From Variovorax sp. (lineage in GTDB: Bacteria; Pseudomonadota; Gammaproteobacteria; Burkholderiales; Burkholderiaceae_C): 64,000 nucleotides of DNA. Positions 15,681 to 25,852 of the stretch are shown in pieces; within the stretch, counting starts at the first letter, position 1; each line of letters opens with the position of its first letter. Location of the stretch: positions 1 to 64,000 of the forward strand of contig JANXTS010000052.1 in assembly GCA_025352265.1 (NCBI GenBank), read 5' to 3'. Both the position numbers and the translations under genes were made by a program. The notes under the pieces were generated by a model, which searched no databases, was not told where the DNA came from, and saw nothing but the letters and a program-made list of their open reading frames with translations.

Positions 15681-17144
15681 ATGGCAGATGAATTTGTCGA
15701 TGTGCTGATCGTGGGTGCCGGCATCTCCGGTATCAGCGCTGCGTACCACCTGCAAACGCTTTGCCCAGACCGCAGCTACGCCATTGTCGAAGCGCGTGAA
15801 TCGATCGGCGGCACATGGGATTTGTTCCGCTACCCCGGCGTGCGATCCGATTCCGACATGCACACGCTCGGCTTTTCGTTTCATCCGTGGACCGAACAGC
15901 AAACCATCGCTGGTGGCTCACAGATCCTTGGCTACCTGCGCGACACGGTGCGTGAACATGCCATCGATCGGAATATCCGCTTCGGACACAAGGTGTTGCG
16001 TGCTGATTGGTCTTCTGAGGAGGCTGCCTGGACCGTGGAGACCCAACGCGCACAAGACGAAAACGCCACGCGCGTGCGCTGCGGCTTTCTGTTCATGTGC
16101 AGCGGCTATTACGACTACGCCGGGGGTCATCGGCCCGACTTTCCCGGCGAGGCGAGCTTCCGTGGCCGCTTCGTGCATCCGCAGCATTGGCCGACCGATC
16201 TCGACTACGCAGGCAAGCGGGTGGTGGTTATCGGCAGCGGCGCCACCGCCGTCACTCTTGTGCCAGCCCTTGCCGACAAGGCAGCGCATGTGACCATGCT
16301 GCAGCGTTCGCCGACGTGGATGGTGGCGCGACCTTCTATCGACACCATAGACGCCGGGCTGAGGCGTCATTTGCCGCTGCGTCTAGCGCTCGGCCTCGCA
16401 CGCTGGAAGAACGTGCTTCTGAGCCAGTTAATGGTTGCTTTCTGCAAGCACAGCCCGCAGCGTATGCGAAAGCTGTTGCTGGGCGGCGTACGCCGGGCGC
16501 TCGGCCCGAACGCCGACCTCGACATGCACTTCACACCGCGCTACAACCCGTGGGAGCAGCGGCTGTGCCTCGTGCCCGACGGAGACTTCTTCGAGGCGAT
16601 CAACGCTGGGCGTGCGTCTGTCGTGACCGATCGCATCGAGTCGTTCAGCGAGACCGGTCTGCGCCTCGCGTCGGGTGCCACGCTGGAGGCAGACGTTGTC
16701 ATCACTGCCACCGGGTTGAAGCTGGCCGTGTTGGGTAACACCGCCATGTATGTGGATGGCCAGCGCGTAGAGCCATCCCGCAGCGTGAACTACAAGGGGT
16801 TGATGTTCACCGGCGTTCCCAACATGGCCAATACCTTCGGATACACCAACGCCTCGTGGACGCTGAAGGCCGATCTCAGCGCGCGCTACGTTTGCCGGTT
16901 GCTCAATCACATGCGAAAGACCAGTTCGCGGCAGTGCGTAGTGCCTGTGTTGGCCCCCGGCACGCCATTACGTGCGTGGACCGATTTCTCATCGGGCTAC
17001 TTCCTGCGTGCGTCCGACCAGTTGCCGCGCCAGGGCATCACCGGGCCGTTCAAGCTGCGCCAGAATTACCTGAGCGATCTGGTCGCGATGCGGTTCGGCG
17101 CGGTCGACGACGGTGTCATACGGTTCACGGGTGCCCAGCACTGA
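15681..17144 (+). CDS. FAD-dependent monooxygenase, Baeyer-Villiger type
   Basis: A 487-residue flavoprotein. The N-terminal FAD site is IVGAGISGISAAYHL, followed by GGTWDLFRYPGVRSDSDMHT. The Baeyer-Villiger fingerprint FxGxxxHxxxWP is present as FRGRFVHPQHWP (about residues 165-176), and the NADPH site is VVVIGSGATAVTLVPAL. Members oxidise ketones to esters or N/S groups with NADPH and O2. The substrate cannot be read. The gene stands alone, with neighbours that are small exported proteins. Confidence 0.92.
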   Translation: MADEFVDVLIVGAGISGISAAYHLQTLCPDRSYAIVEARESIGGTWDLFRYPGVRSDSDMHTLGFSFHPWTEQQTIAGGSQILGYLRDTVREHAIDRNIRFGHKVLRADWSSEEAAWTVETQRAQDENATRVRCGFLFMCSGYYDYAGGHRPDFPGEASFRGRFVHPQHWPTDLDYAGKRVVVIGSGATAVTLVPALADKAAHVTMLQRSPTWMVARPSIDTIDAGLRRHLPLRLALGLARWKNVLLSQLMVAFCKHSPQRMRKLLLGGVRRALGPNADLDMHFTPRYNPWEQRLCLVPDGDFFEAINAGRASVVTDRIESFSETGLRLASGATLEADVVITATGLKLAVLGNTAMYVDGQRVEPSRSVNYKGLMFTGVPNMANTFGYTNASWTLKADLSARYVCRLLNHMRKTSSRQCVVPVLAPGTPLRAWTDFSSGYFLRASDQLPRQGITGPFKLRQNYLSDLVAMRFGAVDDGVIRFTGAQH

Positions 17145-17167
17145 AAACAGTCACCTGATAGCGACCT

Positions 17168-17746
17168 ATGCGACCCATGCGAAAACTCAGGCGACCTGCC
17201 GTCGCCCTCGCGCTTTGGATCGGTTTGGCCGTCTTGGGCAACTCCGCGGCCTACGCCCAGGTGATCCGCTGCGTCGACGGCGCTGGCAACGTGAGCTACA
17301 CCGATCAGAGGTGTCCCGCCAACACGCGCAGCGCGGAGCAGGTGATGGGCCCCGAGGCCACCGACCCAAGGCTGGCTCCGCCAGAGCCGCGGCCATCATC
17401 GCGGTTCGCACCGGCGGCGCCGTCATCATCGGTCCCGCCATTGCCTGCTTCGGCGGCGCGATCGCCGTCGGTTGCGGATCGTTTGGCCGAGGAACGTGCG
17501 GATGACAGCACGGGCTATCCGTATCCGTATCCCTATCCCTATCCCTATCCTTACCGTTATCCCGACAGCGGTTACCGCCAACCTGGCCCGCCGCAAGACA
17601 TGCGACCGCAGCTCCGGTCGTGCGATGCGGGCGGCTGCAACGACACGCTCGGCAACCGCTACAACCCCACTGGCAAACTGCAGAGCTACCAGGGCCTCAA
17701 CGGCCAGAGATGCCAGCCTGTGGGCACAACGGTCGTCTGCCGATGA
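17168..17746 (+). CDS. Exported DUF4124-like protein with Tyr-Pro repeat
   Basis: A 192-residue protein with a Sec signal (about residues 1-30, cleavage AYA-Q). The mature start VIRCVDGAGNVSYTDQRCP is the DUF4124 pattern, a small Cys-paired periplasmic domain. A Pro/Ala/Ser-rich linker follows, then a run of Tyr-Pro dipeptides (about residues 117-132) and a C-terminal domain with four cysteines (SCDAGGCNDTLGNRYN and QRCQPVGTTVVC). Function unknown. Confidence 0.8.
   Translation: MRPMRKLRRPAVALALWIGLAVLGNSAAYAQVIRCVDGAGNVSYTDQRCPANTRSAEQVMGPEATDPRLAPPEPRPSSRFAPAAPSSSVPPLPASAARSPSVADRLAEERADDSTGYPYPYPYPYPYPYRYPDSGYRQPGPPQDMRPQLRSCDAGGCNDTLGNRYNPTGKLQSYQGLNGQRCQPVGTTVVCR
17516..17563 (+). repeat. 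Hexanucleotide tandem repeat TATCC[G/C] (8 units)
   Basis: Eight successive 6-base units: TATCCG twice, TATCCC three times, then TATCCT, TACCGT and TATCCC. Because the unit is 6 bases, gain or loss of copies keeps the frame and only changes the number of Tyr-Pro pairs in the encoded exported protein. Confidence 0.85.
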
Positions 17747-17774
17747 ACGGTGGCCGATGAACGGTGGCCGATGA
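17741..17774 (+). repeat. 14-base direct repeat at a gene end
   Basis: CGATGAACGGTGGC occurs at 17741-17754 and again at 17755-17768, with a partial third copy (CGATGA). The first copy contains the stop codon of the DUF4124-like gene (17744-17746). It looks like a recent tandem duplication. Confidence 0.75.
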
Positions 17775-17906
17775 CCATTTAGCCCAATTGGCCAGTGGAT
17801 AGATCGAGTGGCGGCCTCATGGTTGCCCTTCGAGATATTTCGCTAAGGCAGCGAAGACGCGAGACTTTCCGTGACCGTGACGTACGTCATGGATACGAGG
17901 ACGACC

Positions 17907-18359
17907 ATGCGCTTCACGACTTCCGTTTTTGCGTTGCTTCTGTGCCTGGCCGGAGGTGCCTCGCAAGCGGACACGCTGCTTCCCGGAAAGATTCCATTGG
18001 GGGGCATCTGCTTGGCGGCAGGTGCTGAACCTGGGCCTATGAGCGAATGGGGCGCACGCGACGCGCGGTGCGCATCGAATTCATGCGATCCGGGCCCCGC
18101 CTCCGAGGCTGTTCGAAAAGGTGGAGAAAAGGTTGCGTGGTACTGCGCGGCGCGGGTCGCGCATTGCGCTATTCCGAGAGGATCGGGCGTCATGAAAGGC
18201 GCGCGCGTGGGTTCCGCCGAATGCACCTGCGACCCGGCCGATGTTGCGGACGGGAGATGCCAGGGGGTGCAGCATCATGCTGTCGCGGAGCTGCCAATGA
18301 GCAGACCGGTGGGAACTGGGGCCTGCGATCCGGCCAACCCGTTCGAAGGGTGCCATTGA
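17907..18359 (+). CDS. Exported cysteine-rich hypothetical protein
   Basis: 150 residues. The ATG at 17907 is preceded by GAGGA and gives a clear signal peptide (MRFTTSVFALLLCLAGGASQ, cleavage near SQA-D). The mature protein has about ten cysteines, grouped as CASNSCDPG, WYCAARVAHC, CTCDP, RCQG and a C-terminal pair, which suggests a disulfide-stabilised periplasmic or secreted domain. No family recognised. Confidence 0.7.
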   Translation: MRFTTSVFALLLCLAGGASQADTLLPGKIPLGGICLAAGAEPGPMSEWGARDARCASNSCDPGPASEAVRKGGEKVAWYCAARVAHCAIPRGSGVMKGARVGSAECTCDPADVADGRCQGVQHHAVAELPMSRPVGTGACDPANPFEGCH

Positions 18360-18482
18360 AGTGAAGTGCAGGCGGCGTTGGTAAAAAGCCTCGCCGACAA
18401 GCGTTTTGTTACCTACTTTGCGAAAGCGTGAAATCCGCACACCGCAGCAATGCACAGCCCAAGTCCAATCGACTCCTCATCA

Positions 18483-18707
18483 ATGGAATTCAGAGGTATC
18501 GACGTGCGAAGAGGATTGGAACTGGTTGTGGACGAACCCATCAGCGGACGTTTCTTGTGGGCGGTGCTAGGGCGTGAAGTCTTCGGTTTGCCTCGCGCCA
18601 CGCTCGAAAAAGCGGCCACTCCGCAGCCGACGCGAAGCCAGGCCGTTCAGGCGGGTATCGCGGCCATGCAACGCCATATCGAGCCGGCGCCCGCGCGCCG
18701 CGCTTGA
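18483..18707 (+). CDS. Small hypothetical protein
   Basis: 74 residues from the ATG at 18483 (MEFRGIDVRRGLELVVDEP); the frame is also open from 18450. It is amphipathic, without signal or membrane segment, and ends with an Ala/Arg-rich helix. It lies 7 bases from the convergent D-aminoacylase stop. No strong ribosome site. It is weakly supported and may not be a gene. Confidence 0.4.
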   Translation: MEFRGIDVRRGLELVVDEPISGRFLWAVLGREVFGLPRATLEKAATPQPTRSQAVQAGIAAMQRHIEPAPARRA

Positions 18708-18714
18708 AGGGGGC

Positions 18715-20178
18715 TTACGCTGCTACCTTGTCCCGGCGCGTGATCACCTGACCGCTGCGTGCACCGCTGTGCACGCCGTGATGCCAGGTGATGGTGCCGT
18801 TGACGATCACGGTATCAATACCTTCCGCCGGCTTTGTCGGCGTCTCGTAGTTGGCCGCGTCGCGAACGGTCGCCGCATCGAAGACCACGATGTCGGCATG
18901 CTGCCCGACCTTCAATGTGCCGCGGCCATGCAGGCCGAAGTTGCGCGCAGTGAGCCCGGTCATCTTCCACACCGCGGTCTCCAGTGGGAACAAACCGATG
19001 TCGCGGCTGTAGTGCCCGAGCACCCGTGGAAAAGTTCCCCACAGCCGCGGATGCGGTTTGTCGCCGAGCGGAATGCCGTCTGAGCCGATCATGGTTTCGT
19101 CGAACGCCAGCACGCGTTGCACGTCGTCTTCGTCCATCATGAAATAGATCGCGCTGCCGGGCTGCAGCTTGCGGGCTGCCTCGTCTCTGGGTACACCCCA
19201 TGCCTTCGCGATATCTGCAAGGTCGCGGCCGGCGCACTCGGGGTGCGGCTCGCTGCTGGCTATGAGCACACGGCCTTCGAGCATGCCGCGGTCGGTGCGG
19301 ATCATGGTGGAGCCTGCGGTGTACGGGTAGCAGTCGAGCGACACGCACTGGTGCTTCATGGTCTCCTTGATGAAGGGCAGCGTGACCTTGGTGCGGCCGA
19401 AGTTGTGCGTGTTCTGCACCTTGTGATGCGACACCACCACCGCAATATCGAGCGCACGGCCGATGGCAAAGGTCTCTTCCAGCGCCTCCATCACGCGGTC
19501 GCCTTCGTCGCGCATGTGCGTCGCATAGACCGCGTTGCGCTTGCTCAGAGGACGGCTGACCTCGATGATTTCCTCGGTTGTCGCCTTGACCGCCGGCGGA
19601 TAGAACGTCCCGGTCGACAGGCCGATCGCACCCGCCTGCATCGCCTCTTCGACATGCGCCTGCATGGCCGCGATTTCCGCTGCGTTGGCTGGCCGATCCA
19701 GGTCGCCCATGGTCAACGCGCGCAAGGTCGAGTGGCCGATCATCGCCGCCACATTCACTGACGACGGTGTTGCGCGCAGCGCATCCAGGTACGCCTTGAA
19801 AGTGGTGAAGCGACCTTCGGCTGGCGAGTCGATGAGGCTCAGCGGCATCGGTAATTCCATGTCGGCGCGCAGCGGTGCGGCACTGATGCCGCAGTTGCCC
19901 GCCACCACCGTGGTCACGCCCTGCGACACCTTGAAGGGCATGGCCGCCTGCGACAGCACGGCCTGGTCGTCGTGCGTGTGCGAGTCGATGAAGCCCGGCG
20001 CCACGATGCGGCCGGTGGCATCGAGCGTGCGGTCTGCGGTACAGCCATCGAGCTTGCCGATGGCGGCGATGTGGCCGTCGATGACGCCGATGTCGGCAGT
20101 AAAGCGCGGCGCCTTGGTGCCGTCTATGACCGTGCCGCCATGGATCAGGAGATCGTAGTGGCTTGGAGCTGGCGTCAT
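18715..20178 (-). CDS. N-acyl-D-amino-acid deacylase (D-aminoacylase)
   Basis: A 487-residue amidohydrolase-superfamily enzyme that releases D-amino acids from N-acyl-D-amino acids. The metal motif is DSHTHDD (His67, His69), with the family-specific Cys at position 96 (GNCGIS), VVVSHHK and IGSDGIPLG with the catalytic Asp. These positions match the Alcaligenes D-aminoacylase numbering that I recall (His67, His69, Cys96). It is the distal gene of a minus-strand operon with a dipeptide-type ABC transporter, an M81 peptidase and an FAD oxidoreductase, a sensible set for D-amino-acid conjugates. Confidence 0.93.
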   Translation of the reverse strand: MTPAPSHYDLLIHGGTVIDGTKAPRFTADIGVIDGHIAAIGKLDGCTADRTLDATGRIVAPGFIDSHTHDDQAVLSQAAMPFKVSQGVTTVVAGNCGISAAPLRADMELPMPLSLIDSPAEGRFTTFKAYLDALRATPSSVNVAAMIGHSTLRALTMGDLDRPANAAEIAAMQAHVEEAMQAGAIGLSTGTFYPPAVKATTEEIIEVSRPLSKRNAVYATHMRDEGDRVMEALEETFAIGRALDIAVVVSHHKVQNTHNFGRTKVTLPFIKETMKHQCVSLDCYPYTAGSTMIRTDRGMLEGRVLIASSEPHPECAGRDLADIAKAWGVPRDEAARKLQPGSAIYFMMDEDDVQRVLAFDETMIGSDGIPLGDKPHPRLWGTFPRVLGHYSRDIGLFPLETAVWKMTGLTARNFGLHGRGTLKVGQHADIVVFDAATVRDAANYETPTKPAEGIDTVIVNGTITWHHGVHSGARSGQVITRRDKVAA

Positions 20179-20253
20179 GGGAAATCCTTTGTCGGGTTGT
20201 GTTGCGGTGTGGGTGCGAAATGGGTGGCTGGCTACGGCCTCTGTCTGAAGCGG

Positions 20254-21269
20254 CTATCGGAAATGGCAAGCCACACGGTGCTCGCCCGTCGAGGCAGAGT
20301 CGCGTTCGCTCAGCACCGGGTCTTGTTGCTTGCAGATGTCCTTGGCGATCGGGCAACGCGTATGAAAGCGGCACCCCGAAGGCGGATTGGCGGGGCTCGG
20401 TGGATCGCCCTGTAGCAGCATCCGTTGGGCCGGCGTACGCGGGTTCGGCACAGGCACCGCAGACAACAAGATTTCGGTGTACGGATGCCGTGGTGCCGAA
20501 AACAGCGTGTCGCGATCGGCCACCTCCACGATGCGTCCGAGGTACATCACCGCCACTCGATGACTGATGTGGCGCACGACGGCGAGGTCGTGCGCGACAA
20601 AGAGATAAGCGATGCCGAACTCGGCTTGCAGGTCCATCAAGAGGTTCACCACCTGCGCCTGTACCGAAACGTCGAGCGCCGACACCGGCTCGTCGCAAAC
20701 GATCAGCTTGGGGTTCAACGCCAATGCCCGCGCTATGCCCAGGCGCTGCCGCTGTCCGCCCGAGAACTCATGGGGATACCGATTGATCGCCTCCGGCCGC
20801 AAGCCGACCTTGCCGAACAGCCAGGCCACTCGCTCGCGGCGCTCGACCCGCGAGTGCATGCCGAAGTTGCGCAGCGGCTCGCCCACGATTTCGCCGGCCG
20901 CCAGCCGCGGACTCAACGACGCATAAGGGTCTTGAAAAATGATCTGCACATCGCGCCGGCGCAGCCGCATCTGTTCGGGGCTCAGCGTGGTCAGCTCTTC
21001 ACCATCGAGTTGCACGGAGCCCGAGGTCGGTTCGATCAATCGCATCACCGACTTGGCCGTCGTCGTCTTGCCGCAGCCCGACTCGCCCACCAGCGACAGC
21101 GTCTCGCTGCGCGCCACGGTGAAGGAGACTCCATCGACCGCTTGCACCGGCGGCGTCTGCTTGGAGAGCCAGCGTTTGGGTGCGGCGTAGTGCTTCTTCA
21201 GGTTCGTGACTTCGAGCAAGCTCGGGGAGGTCGCTGCGGGGTTCGCGCCTGAATCAGGTACCGGGGCGT

Positions 21270-21273
<4 letters not shown>
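20254..21273 (-). CDS. Dipeptide/oligopeptide ABC transporter ATP-binding protein (DppF/OppF type)
   Basis: 339 residues. Walker A is [10 protein letters not shown], the signature [15 protein letters not shown], Walker [13 protein letters not shown]. The C-terminal oligopeptide extension starts [12 protein letters not shown] and contains the Cys pair of the family (CRFHTRCP, and C of KDICKQQ), which is known to hold an iron-sulfur cluster in some homologs. Its ATG overlaps the stop of the DppD-like gene by 4 bases. It powers uptake together with its sister ATPase. Confidence 0.93.
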
Positions 21274-22319
<1,046 letters not shown>

Positions 22320-22347
22320 CGAGTGGGTGTCACAGTCCGCTGCGCGG

Positions 22348-23241
22348 TCAAAGCTGGCGAGCGAGACGCGGGTCCAGCGCATCGCGCAACCCATCGCCCA
22401 GCAGGTTGATTGCCAGCACCGTGATGGCCAGCAGGATGCCGGGGTACAGGATGATGTGGAACGCCACCGCGACGAAGTTGCGCCCCTCGGCCATCATGTT
22501 TCCCCAGCTCGGCGTTTGCGCCGGGATGCCGACACCGAGGAACTACAGCGCCGCTTCGGTCAGCACTGCAGCGGCAGCCACGAAGGTGGCCTGCACGATC
22601 AACGGCGCGACCATATTGGGCAGCACATGGCGCGCGAGGATCACCGGCAGCCGGGTACCGACAGCGTGAGCAGCTTCGACATAAAGCTGTTCGCGCAAGG
22701 TGAGCGAGAGCGAGCGCACCAGGCGTACCACTCGCGGTATCTCGGGGATGGTGATCGCGACGATCACGGTCGTCAAACTAGCGCGCGTCACGGCCATCAA
22801 GGCGATCGCCAGCAGGATGCCGGGGATGGCCATCAGCCCGTCCATGATGCGCATCACCACGGTGTCGGCCCACGGCACGAAGCCGGCCAGCAGCCCGAGC
22901 AGCACGCCCAGCACGGTCGCCAGCACGCCGACCCACAAGCCGACGATCATCGACACGCGGCCGCCCCACACGGCGCGGCTGAAGACGTCGCGGCCGAGCG
23001 CGTCCGTGCCGAAGTAGTGCTCGACCGAAGGCGGCTGCATGCGCGCCAGCGGGTCGATGTCCTGCGGGTCGAAGTTGGCAATCCCGGGTGCCGCGATCGA
23101 CAGCGCCGCGATCGCGATCAGGAGCAGCGCGCCGATGATCAGCGTCGGATGCTTGCGCGCCCAGTGCCAGCGCGGCAGCACGAACGGCACATCCGCGGCG
23201 ACTGTCGCGGCAGGAGGAAGAACAGTGGGCATCGTGGACAT
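22348..23241 (-). pseudogene. Dipeptide ABC transporter permease (DppC/OppC type) with in-frame amber
   Basis: The frame from 23241 encodes 232 residues of a typical DppC/OppC permease: N-terminal cytoplasmic segment, [21 protein letters not shown] and several helices. It stops at a TAG (plus-strand 22543-22545) inside the conserved EAALSFLGVG motif, where Ser (TCG) is expected. The same frame then continues for 64 more codons with family-typical sequence ([20 protein letters not shown], then the final helix and [11 protein letters not shown]) to a normal TGA at 22348. The full length would be 297 residues. One C-to-A change explains it. It may be a recent loss, a sequencing error or read-through. 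Confidence 0.85.
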
Positions 23242-23253
23242 GAGGAAGCGCGT

Positions 23254-24189
23254 TCAGTACTGGATGCGCGGATCGAACAGGCGGTAGCTCAAATCGATCA
23301 GCAGATTGATGAGCACGTACACGCCGGCCGAAATCAGCAGCACGCTCTGGATCACCGGATAGTCGTGGCGCTGCACCGAGTCGATCACGAGCCGGCCGAC
23401 TCCGGGAATGGCGAACACGGTCTCGGTCACGACCACGCCGCCGATCAGCAGCGCGATGCCGACACCGATGGTGGTGGCGATCGGGATCGCCGCATTGCGC
23501 AGCGCATGCCCCAGCACTGGCAGCACGCCCAGACCCTTGGCGCGTGCGGTGCGGATGTAGTCCTCGTGCAGCACTTCGAGCACGGTCGCGCGCGTCATGC
23601 GCGTGACGAGCGCGATGTAGACCAGCGCGAGGTTCACGCAAGGCAACACCAGGCTGCGCAGCCATGGGCCGACGCCATCCGCGATGCGCGAGTAGCCCTG
23701 CACGGGGAACCACGGCAACTGGATCGCGAAGACGTAGACCAGCAGATAGCCGATCATGAAAACCGGCACCGAGAAGGCCAGCACCGCGAAGAGCATGACA
23801 AGCCGATCGATCCAGCTGCCGGCGCGGTAGGCCGCCAACGTGCCGAGCGGCACCGCGATGAGCAGCGTCAGCAGCATGGTCAGCACTGCGATGGAAGCCG
23901 TCGGCTCCAGGCGCTGTGACAGCAGTCGCGTCACCGGCACCTGCGTGAAGATCGAGATGCCGAGGTCGCCGGTCGCGAGGCGCCCCAGCCACAACGCGAA
24001 CTGCTGCCACAGCGGCTGGTCGAGCCCGAGAGCGGTGCGCAGCTTTTCGATGTCTTCGCCAGTCGCCAGGTCGCCGGCAATCAGCGCGGCCGGGTCGCCG
24101 GGCGACAGGTGAATCAACAGGAACACCACGACGGCGACCACCGCCATCACGGGCAAGGTGGCGAGCAGGCGGCGAAGGATGTAACCCAT
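23254..24189 (-). CDS. Dipeptide/oligopeptide ABC transporter permease (DppB/OppB type)
   Basis: A 311-residue inner-membrane permease with about six helices. It starts [20 protein letters not shown], has the conserved [13 protein letters not shown] near residue 27-39, the EAA-like coupling loop ([12 protein letters not shown]...[12 protein letters not shown]) and a final [14 protein letters not shown] segment. It forms the pore with the DppC-like partner, which carries an amber codon 12 bases downstream. Its own sequence is intact. Confidence 0.93.
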   Translation of the reverse strand: MGYILRRLLATLPVMAVVAVVVFLLIHLSPGDPAALIAGDLATGEDIEKLRTALGLDQPLWQQFALWLGRLATGDLGISIFTQVPVTRLLSQRLEPTASIAVLTMLLTLLIAVPLGTLAAYRAGSWIDRLVMLFAVLAFSVPVFMIGYLLVYVFAIQLPWFPVQGYSRIADGVGPWLRSLVLPCVNLALVYIALVTRMTRATVLEVLHEDYIRTARAKGLGVLPVLGHALRNAAIPIATTIGVGIALLIGGVVVTETVFAIPGVGRLVIDSVQRHDYPVIQSVLLISAGVYVLINLLIDLSYRLFDPRIQY

Positions 24190-24220
24190 GTCGGAAGCCT
24201 TCGATGTCTTGTTCGCCTGC

Positions 24221-25807
24221 CTACTTGTCGAGGACCCAGACCGCAGGCATGCCCGACCACAACTTGTCGATGTTCTTGATGTTCGAGCGTGCCGCGAAGG
24301 CTGCCGAATACTGGCCTGCGTTCACATAGGGGATCGCTTCGTAGGCGCGCTTCTGGAAGGCGTCGAGCAACTCCTTGCGCTTGGCCGGCACGGTCTCCCT
24401 GATCCACGCGGTGCGCAGCTCGTCGAGCTCCTTGTCGCAAGGCCAGCCGGGCAGCGAGTTGCCGCAAGCGGCGCCCAAGTACGCGTTGGTGATGGGCGAG
24501 TTGACGTCGAACTCACCCGCCACCGTCACGTACATGTTCCAGCCGCCGGCCTCGGGCGCATCCTTCTTGGCACGGCGCGCACCGATGGAAGCCCAGTCCA
24601 TGTTCTGCATGTCGACGTTCATGCCCATGTTGCGCATCGTCTGTGCAGCCATCAGCGCTTCGGCGTTCAGGTAGGTGACGTCGGTCGGCACCAGCAGCAC
24701 GACCCTCTCGCCTTTGTAGCCCGACTCGGCGAGCAACTGCTTGGCCTTCGTCAGATCGGTCTTGCGATAAGGCTCCGCGCCGGCGCTGGTTTCATTGGGG
24801 CCACCGCAAATGAAATACGTCGCGCAGTAGGTCACGCGCATGTCGAGCGGATAGCCCATCGCCGCGGTGAACTTCTCCTGGTTGACCGCCATCGCGAGCG
24901 CTTGTCGCGCCTTCGGGTTGTTGAACGGCGGGTACATGTGGTTAAGGACCAGAAAGCCCTGGTACGAACCGCCGGCGCCGATCTTCACGTTCTTGTCGGT
25001 GCGCAGCGGCGTGATGTAGTCCGGCGGCACTTGCTCGACCAGATCGACCTCGCCGTTCTTCAGCGCTGCGATGGCGCTGTTGGCGTCTGGCAGATAGAGC
25101 CATTCGACGCGATCGAAGTTGCTCTTCTTGCTGCCGGCCAAACCGCTCGGTGGTTCGCTGCGCGCCACGTAGTTGGGGTTACGCACGAACACCGCCTTGT
25201 TGCCTGGGACCCATTCGTCACGCTTGAAGATGAAGGGGCCGGAGCCGAGCACTTCGGTCAGCGGCGAAGTCGCCGGCATCTTGGCAAGTCGCTCCGGCAG
25301 GATCACCGGTGGAAAGCCCGAGGGCTTGGCCAGCGCGTCGAGCACCATGCCGAAAGGCTCCTTCAGCGTCAGCGAAAAGTTGTTGGCATCGACGGCCTTC
25401 CACTCGGCACCGACCGCGCCCATGGCACGGCCCAGGCTGTCGCGTGCACCCCAGCGCTGCAGCGACGCGACGGCGTCGGCCGATGTCACCGGGCTGCCAT
25501 CGGAGAACTTCAATCCGGGCCGCAGCGAGAAGCTCCACTGCTTGCCGTCTTTGGACATCGCGTACTTGTCGACCATCTGCGGCTGCGGTTTGCCGTTCGC
25601 GTCTTGTGCGAAGAGCGTGTCGTAGACCATGTAGCCGAAGTTGCGTGAGATGTAGGCGGTGGTGAAGGTCGGGTCGAGGATCTTCACGTCGGCATGCGCG
25701 ACGACTTTCAATGTCTTGGTCTGCGCCAGCGCGGGCAGGCCGGCAAGCGCCAGAGAGAGGCCAAGGCTGCCCCATGCAGCGAGGGTTGCAAGCGTGCGTC
25801 GTTTCAT
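24221..25807 (-). CDS. Dipeptide-type ABC transporter substrate-binding protein (SBP family 5)
   Basis: A 528-residue periplasmic protein. Start ATG at 25807 (MKRRTLATLAAWGSLGLS) with GGAG upstream gives a Sec signal that ends PALAQ. The mature start (TLKVVAHADVKILDPTFTTAYISRN) and the motif SFSLRPGLKFSDGSPVTSADAV are diagnostic of family 5 binding proteins for peptides and related compounds. It probably defines the substrate of the transporter, presumably peptides or N-acyl amino acids given the neighbours. Confidence 0.94.
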   Translation of the reverse strand: MKRRTLATLAAWGSLGLSLALAGLPALAQTKTLKVVAHADVKILDPTFTTAYISRNFGYMVYDTLFAQDANGKPQPQMVDKYAMSKDGKQWSFSLRPGLKFSDGSPVTSADAVASLQRWGARDSLGRAMGAVGAEWKAVDANNFSLTLKEPFGMVLDALAKPSGFPPVILPERLAKMPATSPLTEVLGSGPFIFKRDEWVPGNKAVFVRNPNYVARSEPPSGLAGSKKSNFDRVEWLYLPDANSAIAALKNGEVDLVEQVPPDYITPLRTDKNVKIGAGGSYQGFLVLNHMYPPFNNPKARQALAMAVNQEKFTAAMGYPLDMRVTYCATYFICGGPNETSAGAEPYRKTDLTKAKQLLAESGYKGERVVLLVPTDVTYLNAEALMAAQTMRNMGMNVDMQNMDWASIGARRAKKDAPEAGGWNMYVTVAGEFDVNSPITNAYLGAACGNSLPGWPCDKELDELRTAWIRETVPAKRKELLDAFQKRAYEAIPYVNAGQYSAAFAARSNIKNIDKLWSGMPAVWVLDK

Positions 25808-25852
25808 CGTCGGTACTCCGGTGGTGAGTTGGGCTGAAAACAAAGAAGGGAA

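Noticed and set aside
18815-20698. 627-codon open frame overlapping D-aminoacylase and DppF-type genes in another frame
   Set aside because: It is Arg/His/Gly-rich without motifs, and two real genes explain the sequence.
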